A stretch of 35,693 nucleotides of DNA from the NCBI GenBank assembly GCA_022394775.1, contig JAGFCB010000308.1, forward strand, positions 1 to 35,693, in the 5' to 3' direction. Shown here piece after piece: positions 1 through 8,652 of this stretch (position 1 is its first letter; every line of letters starts with the position of its first letter). The position numbers and the translations under genes were made by a program. This stretch comes from Candidatus Poribacteria bacterium. GTDB taxonomy: Bacteria > Poribacteria > WGA-4E > WGA-3G. The notes beneath the pieces were generated by a model. The model was not told where the DNA came from. It saw nothing but the letters and a program-made list of their open reading frames with translations, and made no database searches.

Positions 1-13
1 AGTTCTTTATCAT

Positions 14-2260
14 TTACACGGCTCCGTTCATTTTTCTTGCGACCCAGAACACACCGAGCAAAAAGATAAGGAACCCTGCCCAGATCGGGTGTGCCCAGAT
101 CCGCGTGCGATGGACAGTCGGTGCGGGTTCTGGCAAGGCTGCGAGATACTCCAATAGACTCGGTACTTCAGAAATCGGTACCAGTTTGCCATCGGTAATC
201 TTGGCAATTTCTTCTAATACATCGAAACGCGCCAAACGTCCTTGCTGCTCCCGATTTAGACCTTGTACGGATAGATCCGTTTGAACAGATGCCCCGGTTT
301 CACTACTGCTCGCAACGAGACGATAGTTCCCCGGCTCTTTAGGTATAAACGAACCGACGAACAAACCTGTCATATCCTCTGTGCCCGGTTCAAGTCGAAT
401 TGTCTGCGTTTTGCCCGACGGCGAAATCGCTTGTACAACAACCGAACCTCTGTCCAAGGGACCGCCGACGTTGTCAATAGCGTTGGCATGCAACGTCAGG
501 ACATCATCGACGTTTGGTCGATCGGGGGAGTAGAAAAGCCGTATCAATTTGCTTTGCGCCATTTGTCGTCGATACGCCATCCACCGTGCGACCTGACTCC
601 AGAAGCGATAGTGATACTTATCTTCAACGCCTTGTCGCCAACGCCAAGCACTGTCTGTCCCCATAAATAAGACTTTACCCGTGCCGTACGTTTTGGTCAC
701 AATCAGTGGTACGCGTCCCGAGGCAGTCGCCACTTGATCGTGAACTGCCAGCGTCTCGGTCCCGACCTTGGCGCGTTTAACACCCGTGTACCAGAAAAAC
801 CCGGGTAACTTCCGCCAGACTTCGCCGTTGTCTAAGTCTGTATCCCCAAGACGCGTTAGCAAACTGCGCTGCCCGGACTCAGTGAGTGCGAAATACCCCT
901 GCATACTTGAACCCACACCCTCCGGTGTTGCTGGATCTAAGACCACAGGATAGAGGTCGGCAAGGGGACCGGAGATTAACGAATCATGCGCGCCGTCGCG
1001 TCCCGGCATAAAGACGAGCCCTGACGCTTGGGCAGAGACTAATTTTCGTAATTCTCGTGTTTGTTCGACCGTCAATTGGTCTTCTTTTATCCCGACATCA
1101 CCGAGAAACACAACGTCATAACGGCTTAGCTCCCGTGGGTCAGGAAACCGTTTAATATAAGTGCGACCCCCACCGACTTCGGGGAGTTCGGGGTGAAAAA
1201 GGAGGCATGTTACTTCAACACCGGGATCCCGTTCCAGAGCGTTTCGGAGATAGCGATATTCCCATCTCGGATAAGATTCAATGACGAGGACTTTCAATTG
1301 TTCTTTCCGTATTGATATGGGTGCGGAAATCTCATTGTTTTCAGGGATTAATTCCTCTGCATCCTGCTCGATACGCAGATTTAGTGTATAATCTCCGGTT
1401 GCCTGCCCTTCCGCACCGGGCATCCAGACGATATTCTCTTGCGCTTGACTCATAGCAGGCACACGGACAACTTTCGTAACCGTCGCTTTCTTATCAACAC
1501 TGAGTGTAACACGAACATCTCGGTCCTGACCCAAGGTGCTACGCACAACAAACGGGATGCGAAGTTGCTTGTTTGCGACGCCATACGTCGGTGCGTCCAT
1601 CCTAACCAATTCGAGGTCGGGGAGTGGCACCTTGCTCCCGACACCTATTGCGAAAACGGGAATCCCTTTCATCCGAAACCGTGTCGCTGCTTCTACTGGC
1701 GAGTTCCCGACATTCCAATCACCGTCCGATAGCAGGACCACGCCGCGAAGGTTTGTATGATTGTCAAGCACGTGTGAAAGCCCAGCGTTCAAGTCTGTTG
1801 CTTCATCTGCTGGATCTAACTGTGAAGAGAACGGCTCAAACACTATATTGATATCTGTTGCCGCTTGTCCGTTGCTATCATCAGATGTAGATTCGGCTTT
1901 CCAAACCTCCTCAGCCATCAGCGGTTGAATCGTCTCAGTGCGGCTCTTGCGTTCGCCGGAGACATCTTGCCCTTCAAAAACATCCCGCGTCTCCATACTC
2001 TTGGATTGATCCCAAAGCACGGCGAGTGTCGAACGCCGATCTGGAGGCTGCGTTTTCAACCATTCCGGCTGATTCAGGGTAACAACCACTAAGCAGACCA
2101 ACACAAAACGGAGTAACTCCAGCCAGCCAGTTTGCATGCGATACCCGCTGCGGTGCCATGCTAACCAGCATAACACACCTGTCACAATCACAATAATTAG
2201 TCCTAAGACCGTGACAGAATTGTTTGAGAGGAACTCTAAACTTCCCTGCTGTTCTTGCAT
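14..2260 (-). CDS. Large VWA-domain membrane protein with glutamine-amidotransferase-like region
   Basis: Probable inner-membrane protein with a periplasmic VWA-type domain, last gene of a MoxR/Bat-type cluster. Two N-terminal membrane segments (about residues 17-36 and 47-63) precede a VWA-like domain with a DQSKS MIDAS-type motif near residue 87 and a later LLSDGDWN strand. The middle (about 325-560) starts LKVLVIESYPRWEYR and resembles the amidotransferase-like fold seen in long VWA proteins of Planctomycetes and relatives. A final membrane helix lies just before the C-terminus. Two in-frame ATGs are 6 nt apart. GGAG sits only 2 nt before the outer one (2266) but 8 nt before the inner one (2260), so I chose the inner. 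The exact substrate is unknown; assembly or stress roles are inferred from Bat operons. Confidence 0.85.
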   Translation of the reverse strand: MQEQQGSLEFLSNNSVTVLGLIIVIVTGVLCWLAWHRSGYRMQTGWLELLRFVLVCLVVVTLNQPEWLKTQPPDRRSTLAVLWDQSKSMETRDVFEGQDVSGERKSRTETIQPLMAEEVWKAESTSDDSNGQAATDINIVFEPFSSQLDPADEATDLNAGLSHVLDNHTNLRGVVLLSDGDWNVGNSPVEAATRFRMKGIPVFAIGVGSKVPLPDLELVRMDAPTYGVANKQLRIPFVVRSTLGQDRDVRVTLSVDKKATVTKVVRVPAMSQAQENIVWMPGAEGQATGDYTLNLRIEQDAEELIPENNEISAPISIRKEQLKVLVIESYPRWEYRYLRNALERDPGVEVTCLLFHPELPEVGGGRTYIKRFPDPRELSRYDVVFLGDVGIKEDQLTVEQTRELRKLVSAQASGLVFMPGRDGAHDSLISGPLADLYPVVLDPATPEGVGSSMQGYFALTESGQRSLLTRLGDTDLDNGEVWRKLPGFFWYTGVKRAKVGTETLAVHDQVATASGRVPLIVTKTYGTGKVLFMGTDSAWRWRQGVEDKYHYRFWSQVARWMAYRRQMAQSKLIRLFYSPDRPNVDDVLTLHANAIDNVGGPLDRGSVVVQAISPSGKTQTIRLEPGTEDMTGLFVGSFIPKEPGNYRLVASSSETGASVQTDLSVQGLNREQQGRLARFDVLEEIAKITDGKLVPISEVPSLLEYLAALPEPAPTVHRTRIWAHPIWAGFLIFLLGVFWVARKMNGAV

Positions 2261-2275
2261 TCTCATATCTCCGGT

Positions 2276-2309
2276 TACTGGTTGTCAGTTATCGGTTATC
2301 AGTTAAGAG
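2276..2309 (-). repeat. 7-bp-period AACTGAY array upstream of a start codon
   Basis: On the minus strand the units read AACTGAT, AACCGAT, AACTGAC, AACCAGT, ending directly before the GGAG of the downstream gene. The same period occurs at 32747-32780 and elsewhere in this window. It is non-coding here. Confidence 0.65.
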
Positions 2310-2349
2310 TCTGTGGTCTAACAACTCATTTTTTAATTCTCATTGTGAT

Positions 2350-2396
2350 GCAAACTGATAACTGAAAGGTTTGCGCAGCAAACCGTACTGATAACC
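2350..2396. repeat. Heptamer remnants around a perfect hairpin
   Basis: AACTGAT-AACTGAA is followed by GGTTTGC-GCA-GCAAACC (2368-2384, 7-bp stem, 3-nt loop) and another ACTGATAACC. It lies just after the BatA-like stop on the minus strand. No T-run follows, so it is a repeat hairpin more than a classical terminator. Confidence 0.6.
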
Positions 2397-2402
2397 ATTC
2401 TT

Positions 2403-4463
2403 CTATTCTGTCGTTCCCTCTGCGACTGCGAGATCCATTAAGGGTGTACTTTCAGTTTTTCGGCTCGGCAAACTCAGCACCGCTTCCAGCATGAGTACCA
2501 CTGCCATCGCAATGAGGAAAATACGCCAGAGTTCACTGGCTAAGGCAGATGTATCCCCGACATTAACATCAATTCTCCGGTACGACAATCCATCAAACAG
2601 TCCATCTACCGCCTCAAGAGATGCTGTCTTTGCATTGTCTTCAATCTGGCTGCGATTTATAGCTGCCCAATACCCTTCGTCCCGATAAACGCCAGCATGC
2701 AATCCACGTTGTGAGATGGAGCTGTTCTCAGTCGGAGCCACGGGTTCCCATTGATTTCGGTCAGCAAGGACATCAATTTCTGCGTCGCGTTGAGATGCTA
2801 CCGCCAATGTCTGACTCCCTTCAGCCAATGCCCGCTGTAACATGACATAAAACACGACACCATCCCGTTCAAGCGAAGAAAATTGTGCTGTGGGCAGTGT
2901 GCTACAAAAATATGCTGCGCCTTGATCGGTAGCCACACGTGTTAGTAAAGGTGCATCGTTGTCAAACCTTGCCAATAGTGTCCCTTGGCTCTCAAAGTCG
3001 CGATATTGGTAGGTACGTAGTTCACTCAACGGCAAAGCATCTCCACCCTCTGCGTGTGCCAGTAGATCCGTATCGCCGCGCCACCATGAGATATCGCCTT
3101 TTGTATCGGACTGCTCACCGGTAGTAGATTGCCAGCCCCCCCAGCGTGCTGCAAAGAGTTGGTCGCCTGTACCCGTCGATGTCCGTAACTTCGAGGGAAA
3201 GAACATAGCTACGCGTCCATTGTTGACAAAATGTTGAACCTGCTCCGCCACCAACCCACTTGGTAGCGTTCCTTGCCAAATCAACAACCCAGTATTTTCC
3301 CAGTCGATCTCGGCGACCCGGTTCATAGGAATCACATCAACATGGTGTTGTATTCGGACATCTGTCGGAATAGCAAGTGCTCTACGGAACGTTTCACCCA
3401 CCTTTGCGTCATCGCTGACAACGACTGCTTTTCGGACGGGTGGCTCAGAAAAGACGAAGAAAAACCGATTGTCCAACGGGTTTGCATCACCCGGCAAACT
3501 CACCGATCCCCAACCCGAACTGAGTTTCGCATCAATAGGGATTCGGTGCCCTTTCAAAGAGGCGCCCAGTGTGTCAAGCTCCACTTCAACCACGGATCGC
3601 ACGTTGTTGACTTCAAATTCAATCGGTACGCGCCGCGCGGCGATGCGTCCTTCCGCCCCAGTAAGGAATCCACCTTCGGTACGTACGATTACATCCAAGA
3701 CGAGCTCCGCGTCGTTGCCACGTTCCCACCGCTGTACGTTTTCTACTCGGACCGATAAGTTACTTGAAGGTGGGTCTGCGTATGCCAGCAAGAAGAGATG
3801 CGCACCTTCCAACTGAGTGAATTCCTCACGAATTGCGTTCCAGCGCCCACTATGGACATCCCAATCGTTCTCCTTCAAATCCGAACAGATCCAGATTTCA
3901 GCGCGCCCTGACTCATTAGCCTTGAGATACGCCAAAGCCGTTTCAAGCATCGCCGGAATATTCGCACTGGTAGCACTGGGTTCGGTCACCGGTAGACTCA
4001 ACAGCACTTTCGGTGAATCAACTTCCTGCAGCTGCCCACTGGCACTGTCAATTAGCAGCAAATGTGTCCCGTAATCGCCTTGCTCCAGCAATTGTGCGAG
4101 CCTTTTCAGTGCTGTGGATCTTTTTGACTCACCCGCCTGTAGGTCTTGGACCTCCATACTGGCAGAGCGATCGAGAAGAACCAGTGTGGCATCAGGTTTA
4201 CTCAATCCAACGCTACCTAACCACCCACCTGACAGTGGACGGCTAATCGCGAAAATCAAAGCCGCTATAGCGAGGACACGCATTAATAAAATAAGAAGAT
4301 GCCGAAGCCGTGCCATGCCTCTGCTCATACGCTTCGCACGCATCAGGAACATCATTGCTGCCCAAGGAACGGTGCGGTGCCGCTGCTGATTGATCAGATG
4401 GATGATGATCGGCAGTGCTATCAAAGGGAGTGCGATTAATGCTAAGGGTTGCAAAAAACTCAT
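2403..4463 (-). CDS. BatA-like VWA membrane protein (N-terminal aerotolerance-regulator domain)
   Basis: Membrane-anchored VWA protein of the Bat family. Residues 1-75 match the BatA N-terminal module: a first membrane helix ending in the HLINQQRHR stretch, a short cytoplasmic loop, then a second helix (about 54-76). A VWA domain begins at DATLVLLDRSASM, giving a DRSAS MIDAS motif at residues 98-102. Most of the remaining 450 residues are extracytoplasmic, with a last membrane helix near residue 655. The gene lies between the DUF58 gene and another VWA gene in one direction. Its start follows the end of an intergenic repeat whose AAGG is the only Shine-Dalgarno-like sequence, about 14 nt upstream, so translation may depend on the repeat. 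Molecular function in Bat systems is not settled. Confidence 0.88.
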   Translation of the reverse strand: MSFLQPLALIALPLIALPIIIHLINQQRHRTVPWAAMMFLMRAKRMSRGMARLRHLLILLMRVLAIAALIFAISRPLSGGWLGSVGLSKPDATLVLLDRSASMEVQDLQAGESKRSTALKRLAQLLEQGDYGTHLLLIDSASGQLQEVDSPKVLLSLPVTEPSATSANIPAMLETALAYLKANESGRAEIWICSDLKENDWDVHSGRWNAIREEFTQLEGAHLFLLAYADPPSSNLSVRVENVQRWERGNDAELVLDVIVRTEGGFLTGAEGRIAARRVPIEFEVNNVRSVVEVELDTLGASLKGHRIPIDAKLSSGWGSVSLPGDANPLDNRFFFVFSEPPVRKAVVVSDDAKVGETFRRALAIPTDVRIQHHVDVIPMNRVAEIDWENTGLLIWQGTLPSGLVAEQVQHFVNNGRVAMFFPSKLRTSTGTGDQLFAARWGGWQSTTGEQSDTKGDISWWRGDTDLLAHAEGGDALPLSELRTYQYRDFESQGTLLARFDNDAPLLTRVATDQGAAYFCSTLPTAQFSSLERDGVVFYVMLQRALAEGSQTLAVASQRDAEIDVLADRNQWEPVAPTENSSISQRGLHAGVYRDEGYWAAINRSQIEDNAKTASLEAVDGLFDGLSYRRIDVNVGDTSALASELWRIFLIAMAVVLMLEAVLSLPSRKTESTPLMDLAVAEGTTE

Positions 4464-4560
4464 ATTTTTAAATTACCTTGCGGTTCGTTCAGATAGGTTT
4501 TTTACGAAAAAGTCCGTCTCCGTATATCCGCCCTCCATTACATTACGGGCTACGTTTTGG
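4464..4560 (-). repeat. 101-bp-type repeat, copy A (stem plus GAACCGCAAGG)
   Basis: On the minus strand this copy holds a weak stem GCCC/GGGC (plus-strand arms 4530-4533 and 4547-4550), then GGCGGATATACGGAGACGG, then GAACCGCAAGG (4476-4486), then an A/T run reaching the BatA-like ATG. Copies B, C and D share this order. It provides the only SD-like bases upstream of the next gene. Confidence 0.75.
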
Positions 4561-4572
4561 ATTTTTTCACCA

Positions 4573-4593
4573 GACTGACAACTGATAACTACT
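4573..4593. repeat. Heptamer array, three units
   Basis: GACTGAC-AACTGAT-AACTACT sits just beyond the stop codon of the DUF58 gene, a few bases from repeat copy A. It matches the arrays at 18601 and 32747. Confidence 0.55.
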
Positions 4594-4595
4594 CC

Positions 4596-5501
4596 TCACT
4601 TGTGTTTTTTGGGTGTCCGTCCTAACAAGAACCGTGCCAATACGTCGCCGTAATCCTCATGGATGCAGATACGGTGGTAATCCACCTCGGTATCGCGAAT
4701 GACCTCGTCCATACTTTCAAGGTACATTTCCATTGCGCGCCGGTACTGCGTACCGATGACAGTTGGATCTGCGAGTATAGGTTCGCCGCCTTCCATGTCA
4801 ACAAATCGCATCGGACGATCAAACTCAAATTCCAGTTCGTTCTGCTCCATAAGATGAAACACAGCGACATCGTGCTTACGGAATCGCAAGTGATCAAAAC
4901 AATTTCGGACGATTCCGGGTTCAATGAATAGATCCGAAACGACAACAATCAGTGCTCTCTGCGGGACACGTTCAGCGGTTTCGTGCAAAACGTCAGCCAA
5001 CCCGGTCTCACCGGAAGCTTCCACGCTTCCTAATTCATCAAGGACGACACTTAGATGTGTTGCGCTGCGTTTCGGTGGGATTTCTATGTGAAATTCTTTA
5101 CCTGCACAGTAGAGTCCAACGGCATCGCCTTGTAGCGCAGCTATATAGGCTAAGGTGCCAGCCACACGACGTGCGTAGTCGAGTTTACTCATACCGTTAT
5201 GTGCGAAATCCATTGAGCCGCTGGTATCTACGACTAAACACATCCGTAGGTTCGTATCGGCTTCAAACTCCTTGATATAGTAACGATCATTACGCGCATA
5301 AGCACGCCAATCGAGTCGGCGTGTATCATCGCCTGGGACGTACTTACGGTATTCCGCAAACTCAAGGCTGGAGCCGCGAATCGGACTCCGGTGTTTACCA
5401 GACACATTTCCGATCATCGGGAGTCGGGCGTGCAATTGGAGTGTGGAGAGACGTTCCAAGACCTTCTGATTGAGATAATCTCGTTTAAGTTGCAGTGCCA
5501 T
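4596..5501 (-). CDS. DUF58-family protein (VWA-like)
   Basis: Soluble DUF58 protein, the usual partner of MoxR ATPases. The family signature is clear: an early GxxxSPxRGSSLEFAEYR stretch (about 35-52), YVPGDDTRRLDWRAYAR (about 54-70), then a VWA-like strand with the complete MIDAS motif DTSGS at residues 92-96. Length (301 aa) is normal. It starts 3 nt after the moxR stop, and GGAGCAGGGG at the end of moxR serves as its ribosome binding site, so translation is probably coupled. Its role in chaperoning or metal-dependent assembly is inferred from MoxR-VWA pairs. No membrane helix is visible. Confidence 0.9.
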   Translation of the reverse strand: MALQLKRDYLNQKVLERLSTLQLHARLPMIGNVSGKHRSPIRGSSLEFAEYRKYVPGDDTRRLDWRAYARNDRYYIKEFEADTNLRMCLVVDTSGSMDFAHNGMSKLDYARRVAGTLAYIAALQGDAVGLYCAGKEFHIEIPPKRSATHLSVVLDELGSVEASGETGLADVLHETAERVPQRALIVVVSDLFIEPGIVRNCFDHLRFRKHDVAVFHLMEQNELEFEFDRPMRFVDMEGGEPILADPTVIGTQYRRAMEMYLESMDEVIRDTEVDYHRICIHEDYGDVLARFLLGRTPKKHK

Positions 5502-5504
5502 TTT

Positions 5505-6524
5505 TTACCCCTGCTCCGACAACTCTTCAACGAGACGGTTGACGAGGTCCTGGCTGGTGATGTTCTCGGATTCCGCTGCGAACGATGTAATGACGCGATG
5601 TGACAATACCGGATCCGCGACAGCGACGACATCTTCAAGTCGAGCCATGTAGCTGCCACTAAGAGCCGCACGTGCTTTCGCCCCCAAGATCAAGTACTGA
5701 ACTGCGCGTGGACCGGCACCCCAAGCCACAAGCGGTTTTAGCCAATCAGGTGATGCCTCGTCTTTCGGGCGTGTGCTACGTACTAAATCAACGGCGAACT
5801 CGTAGATATGCTCTGCCACCGGTACCCGACGCACAAGGTCTTGAAATGCAAGCACACGCTCGCCCGTCAGGACGTGTTCAAGTGTTGGGAGCGCTGCACC
5901 GGTCGTAGTCCGGGCGATCTCTATTTCTTCAGACCGGGCGGGATAGTCTACCTCAATTCTGAACATGAAACGATCGAGTTGCGCTTCAGGTAGCGGGTAT
6001 GTCCCCTCCTGCTCTATGGGGTTCTGGGTCGCCAGTACGAAGAAGGGGGGTGTCAGTTGGTATGTTCTGCCAATGACTGTGATTTTGTATTCCTGCATCG
6101 CCTCAAGCATAGCGGCTTGCGTTTTTGAGGGGGCACGGTTAATCTCGTCGGCAAGAATGAGGTTGGCGAACAGCGGACCTCTTACGAACTCGAACTCTCG
6201 CTTACCACCGGGGACTTCCTGAAGGATGTCGGTTCCGGTGATGTCCATCGGCATCAGGTCAGGTGTGAATTGGATTCGGCTGAACTCCAACGCCATCGTC
6301 TCGGCGAACCGGCTTACTAACAATGTTTTTGCCAAACCGGGAACTCCCATCAAGAGTGCGTGACCTTGCGAAAACAGGCAGATCGCTAAGTGTTCAATAA
6401 CCTGATCTTGACCGACGATGATCTTAGCAAGTGTCTGTTTTAATTCGGCGTAGACATCGCGTAGTTCGTCAATTGCGGCGACATCGTCAGCATGCATTGT
6501 GTCAGTGTTTGGTGTTGTTGTCAT
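5505..6524 (-). CDS. MoxR-family AAA+ ATPase
   Basis: AAA+ ATPase of the MoxR branch, thought to act as a chaperone for VWA proteins. The Walker A is GVPGLAKT (residues 60-67), the form typical of MoxR proteins, and the Walker B is LILADE (122-127) followed by INRAPSKTQAAMLEAMQE. Sensor 1 lies in FVLATQNPIEQEGTYPLPEAQLDRF (read in two halves). The lid domain holds the GAGPRAVQYLILGAKARA region. The gene heads the cluster followed by DUF58, BatA-like and VWA genes. GGAAGG lies 7 nt before the ATG. A weak promoter-like pair is 48-76 nt upstream. Length and domain order are normal. Confidence 0.95.
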   Translation of the reverse strand: MTTTPNTDTMHADDVAAIDELRDVYAELKQTLAKIIVGQDQVIEHLAICLFSQGHALLMGVPGLAKTLLVSRFAETMALEFSRIQFTPDLMPMDITGTDILQEVPGGKREFEFVRGPLFANLILADEINRAPSKTQAAMLEAMQEYKITVIGRTYQLTPPFFVLATQNPIEQEGTYPLPEAQLDRFMFRIEVDYPARSEEIEIARTTTGAALPTLEHVLTGERVLAFQDLVRRVPVAEHIYEFAVDLVRSTRPKDEASPDWLKPLVAWGAGPRAVQYLILGAKARAALSGSYMARLEDVVAVADPVLSHRVITSFAAESENITSQDLVNRLVEELSEQG

Positions 6525-7063
6525 TAGATTTCCTTCCGTGTTATCAATGCGAAACTATGCGGTTAGGTGATATTGTCGTTAACGATACGCCGTCGATCAA
6601 CGATTACAAAGTGTGAAGAAACACCTCAGCAAAACGCTAATACTATAACAACAGCAAATTCCGTGCCATCTCAGCGATATCGCACTGTTCAAAAGTGGCT
6701 GCACAAAATGGGGCATCTTTTATATTTAACTTGCACGAAAGAGGGCAAAATTCATTCACCAATAACGTACAGAATAAGGTTCTAATTATTAGTGACGCAA
6801 TTTATAGGTGCAAAAGATGCATAATTTCAATTTTAGGACTTATGAAACGCGAGCTCGGTCTAAGCATTCAAAGCCACTATAAGTAAAATATTATCCAAAT
6901 AAGGGGTTTATATTGAAGAAAACCCCCTAAATCCCCCTTATCAGGGGGACTTGCAGTCCATTTCCCGATTCAAAATTCTTAAGCCGAACTCACGTTATAA
7001 AGGTTCTGCCTTGTTTTTTAGAAGCAAGCCGTCGGATCCTATACAAACAGGTGTTTCAAAGTG
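6525..7063. other. 539-bp intergenic region between the CotH and moxR genes
   Basis: No convincing gene on either strand; short open frames lack RBS and protein-like composition. On the minus strand a possible sigma70-type pair TTGATC (6595-6600) - 17 bp - GACAAT (6572-6577) precedes moxR, with only a fair -10. The right half contains the double hairpin listed at 6902-6949. The rest is A/T-rich and featureless to me. Confidence 0.5.
6902..6949. repeat. Double-hairpin repeat (CCCCCT/AGGGGG type)
   Basis: A first stem AGGGGTTT / AAACCCCCT is followed by a second perfect stem TCCCCCT (6932-6938), loop TATC, AGGGGGA (6943-6949). This type of AACCCCCTAAATCCCCC element is common as an interspersed repeat in diverse bacteria. 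It may also slow transcription coming from cotH. Confidence 0.6.
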
Positions 7064-8446
7064 TTAGTACCGTCGAGGCGATGCAATATGCTTATCCATC
7101 CATTTCAGACGGGCGTTCAACCATATTTTTATCTGTTTGACCTCTTGTTGATATGTCGCATCACCACGGTTGGGGTCCCCAAACGTAGTGTGCCCCAGTA
7201 CGGGCCATTTCTGAAAGTTCCGCTTTTGGGGTTCGGACAGATATTCAGCAGTTCGATCAATTTCCTCAAGGAGTTTTGAAGTGGCGAGTGTACCTTTCCG
7301 CAGCTCTTTCCATCTTTTGGCGAGTTTCTGTGTGAAGTTTTTGTCTTGTAGAAGTCGGTCCCACCAAAAAGGGACAGGGTTTGTATAAATCAGCCACCCA
7401 TCCGTTTTCCAACCTTCATTGAAACCTGGGTTGCCCATGGATAGGTTGAAATCCCAGACGGGTCCCATTGTCAGTTTGCCACCTCTGTCTTTGTACATGT
7501 ATGTGCTGTTTCGGAACCCATCTATGTTTCTGAAAAGTTCGTTGATGATGAAATGGTCAATAAAAGCATCGGTATCTATGTACTTAGCGTATCCATGTTC
7601 GGGGTCTTTAAAATCCTTTCCAGCCAACGTCGTTTCAAATTCGCTCATATAGTTCTGAATCCAGGCTTTTTGGGCATCGGACATCTCGCGCCCTTTCGGA
7701 TACACATGAAACAACCGTGTGTAATGGGTGAAGAAGAAGGTTTCATACTGATCCCTTTTGTCGATTTTCAGGATATAACCGCCGGTGATGTCCGAGGGTT
7801 TCAGTGGTTGGATATCGACTCGATCTTTCCCGCGTTTAATCTTTTCTATCAATAAATAAACACCGACATAGTGTCCGTTTTGGATTGCTGGATCCCCTTT
7901 ATCATTGAGGAACACTTCAACAAACTTTGTTCTACTTGCATACCTGCCGATGCGATTACTGAACTCGTACGCCAAATAATTCCGCATGAGGGTTTTATCC
8001 CAATACGGTCCATTTAAAACCCAGTCTGATTCTGCTGGCAATTGCAATAACGATACATCTTTATCGTTGCCTTCGTTATCCTGAGTTTCAACACCGTACT
8101 GATTCTTTGGAAACCCCAGCGATGTTTTTCCTCTTAACTCTATGCCGATTTTTCCCTCGAAATCAACATGTTTACTGTTTAGGGTATTCTTACCGCCGGA
8201 TTTATCGTAAATAATTTTCATCCGCGCCGGAATTTTAGGTTCGTCGGGAATCCATTTTCCAGAGGTATCAATGATAACGATCGGTAGATTTGATGTAAAA
8301 GTCTTAGTGCGATGTTGGACACCCTTAAGGATAGATACTCGTTTAGGTTGCTTAGATTGCTCAGAGCTATCTATGATGCAGCCTGCTGTCACGGATAATA
8401 TGACACCACTCAGAAGTAGAAGTGTGAGCTTTTTATTGAGATACAT
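7064..8446 (-). CDS. CotH-kinase family lipoprotein
   Basis: Secreted lipoprotein of the CotH (spore-coat protein H) family, atypical protein kinases in Bacillus but of unproven role elsewhere. A signal peptide ends in the lipobox VTAG-C with lipidated Cys23. The CotH core is recognisable in order: KIGIELRGKTSLGFPKNQYG, the LLQLPAESDWVLNGPYWDK segment, MRNYLAYEFSNRIG, GVYLLIEKIKRGKDRVDI, GGYILKIDKRDQ, and the catalytic-type MGPVWDFNLSMGN near residue 335. About 460 aa is a usual length. The gene has its own promoter-like sequence upstream. It probably acts outside the inner membrane on surface proteins; the phosphate acceptor is unknown. Confidence 0.9.
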   Translation of the reverse strand: MYLNKKLTLLLLSGVILSVTAGCIIDSSEQSKQPKRVSILKGVQHRTKTFTSNLPIVIIDTSGKWIPDEPKIPARMKIIYDKSGGKNTLNSKHVDFEGKIGIELRGKTSLGFPKNQYGVETQDNEGNDKDVSLLQLPAESDWVLNGPYWDKTLMRNYLAYEFSNRIGRYASRTKFVEVFLNDKGDPAIQNGHYVGVYLLIEKIKRGKDRVDIQPLKPSDITGGYILKIDKRDQYETFFFTHYTRLFHVYPKGREMSDAQKAWIQNYMSEFETTLAGKDFKDPEHGYAKYIDTDAFIDHFIINELFRNIDGFRNSTYMYKDRGGKLTMGPVWDFNLSMGNPGFNEGWKTDGWLIYTNPVPFWWDRLLQDKNFTQKLAKRWKELRKGTLATSKLLEEIDRTAEYLSEPQKRNFQKWPVLGHTTFGDPNRGDATYQQEVKQIKIWLNARLKWMDKHIASPRRY

Positions 8447-8588
8447 TAATGGTTTACAACCTCGTCAAGGAAAATCGGAAGGGAGGAAACTTTGTCTTAC
8501 TGAAACAGCATCACTATTTCCAGAATAGTGTATGGTATCTTTGGCTGTTCTATGTTTTTGTTGGATGTATTTTTGTTCTCTACGAGAT

Positions 8589-8618
8589 AGTATACCAAAT
8601 ATGGATATAGGATTGCAA
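8589..8618 (-). promoter_or_regulatory. Sigma70-like promoter for the CotH gene
   Basis: On the minus strand TTGCAA (8613-8618), an 18-bp spacer, then TATACT (8589-8594). The -10 matches 5 of 6 consensus bases. It would give a leader of roughly 135 nt before the ATG at 8446. Confidence 0.55.
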
Positions 8619-8652
8619 CTAAAATAGAAATGTCCGTACACCCAAGCAATTT

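Noticed and set aside
6567..6886. Short plus-strand open frames in the moxR upstream region
   Set aside because: A/T-rich, no RBS, no protein-like pattern; the region is better read as a promoter and repeat region.
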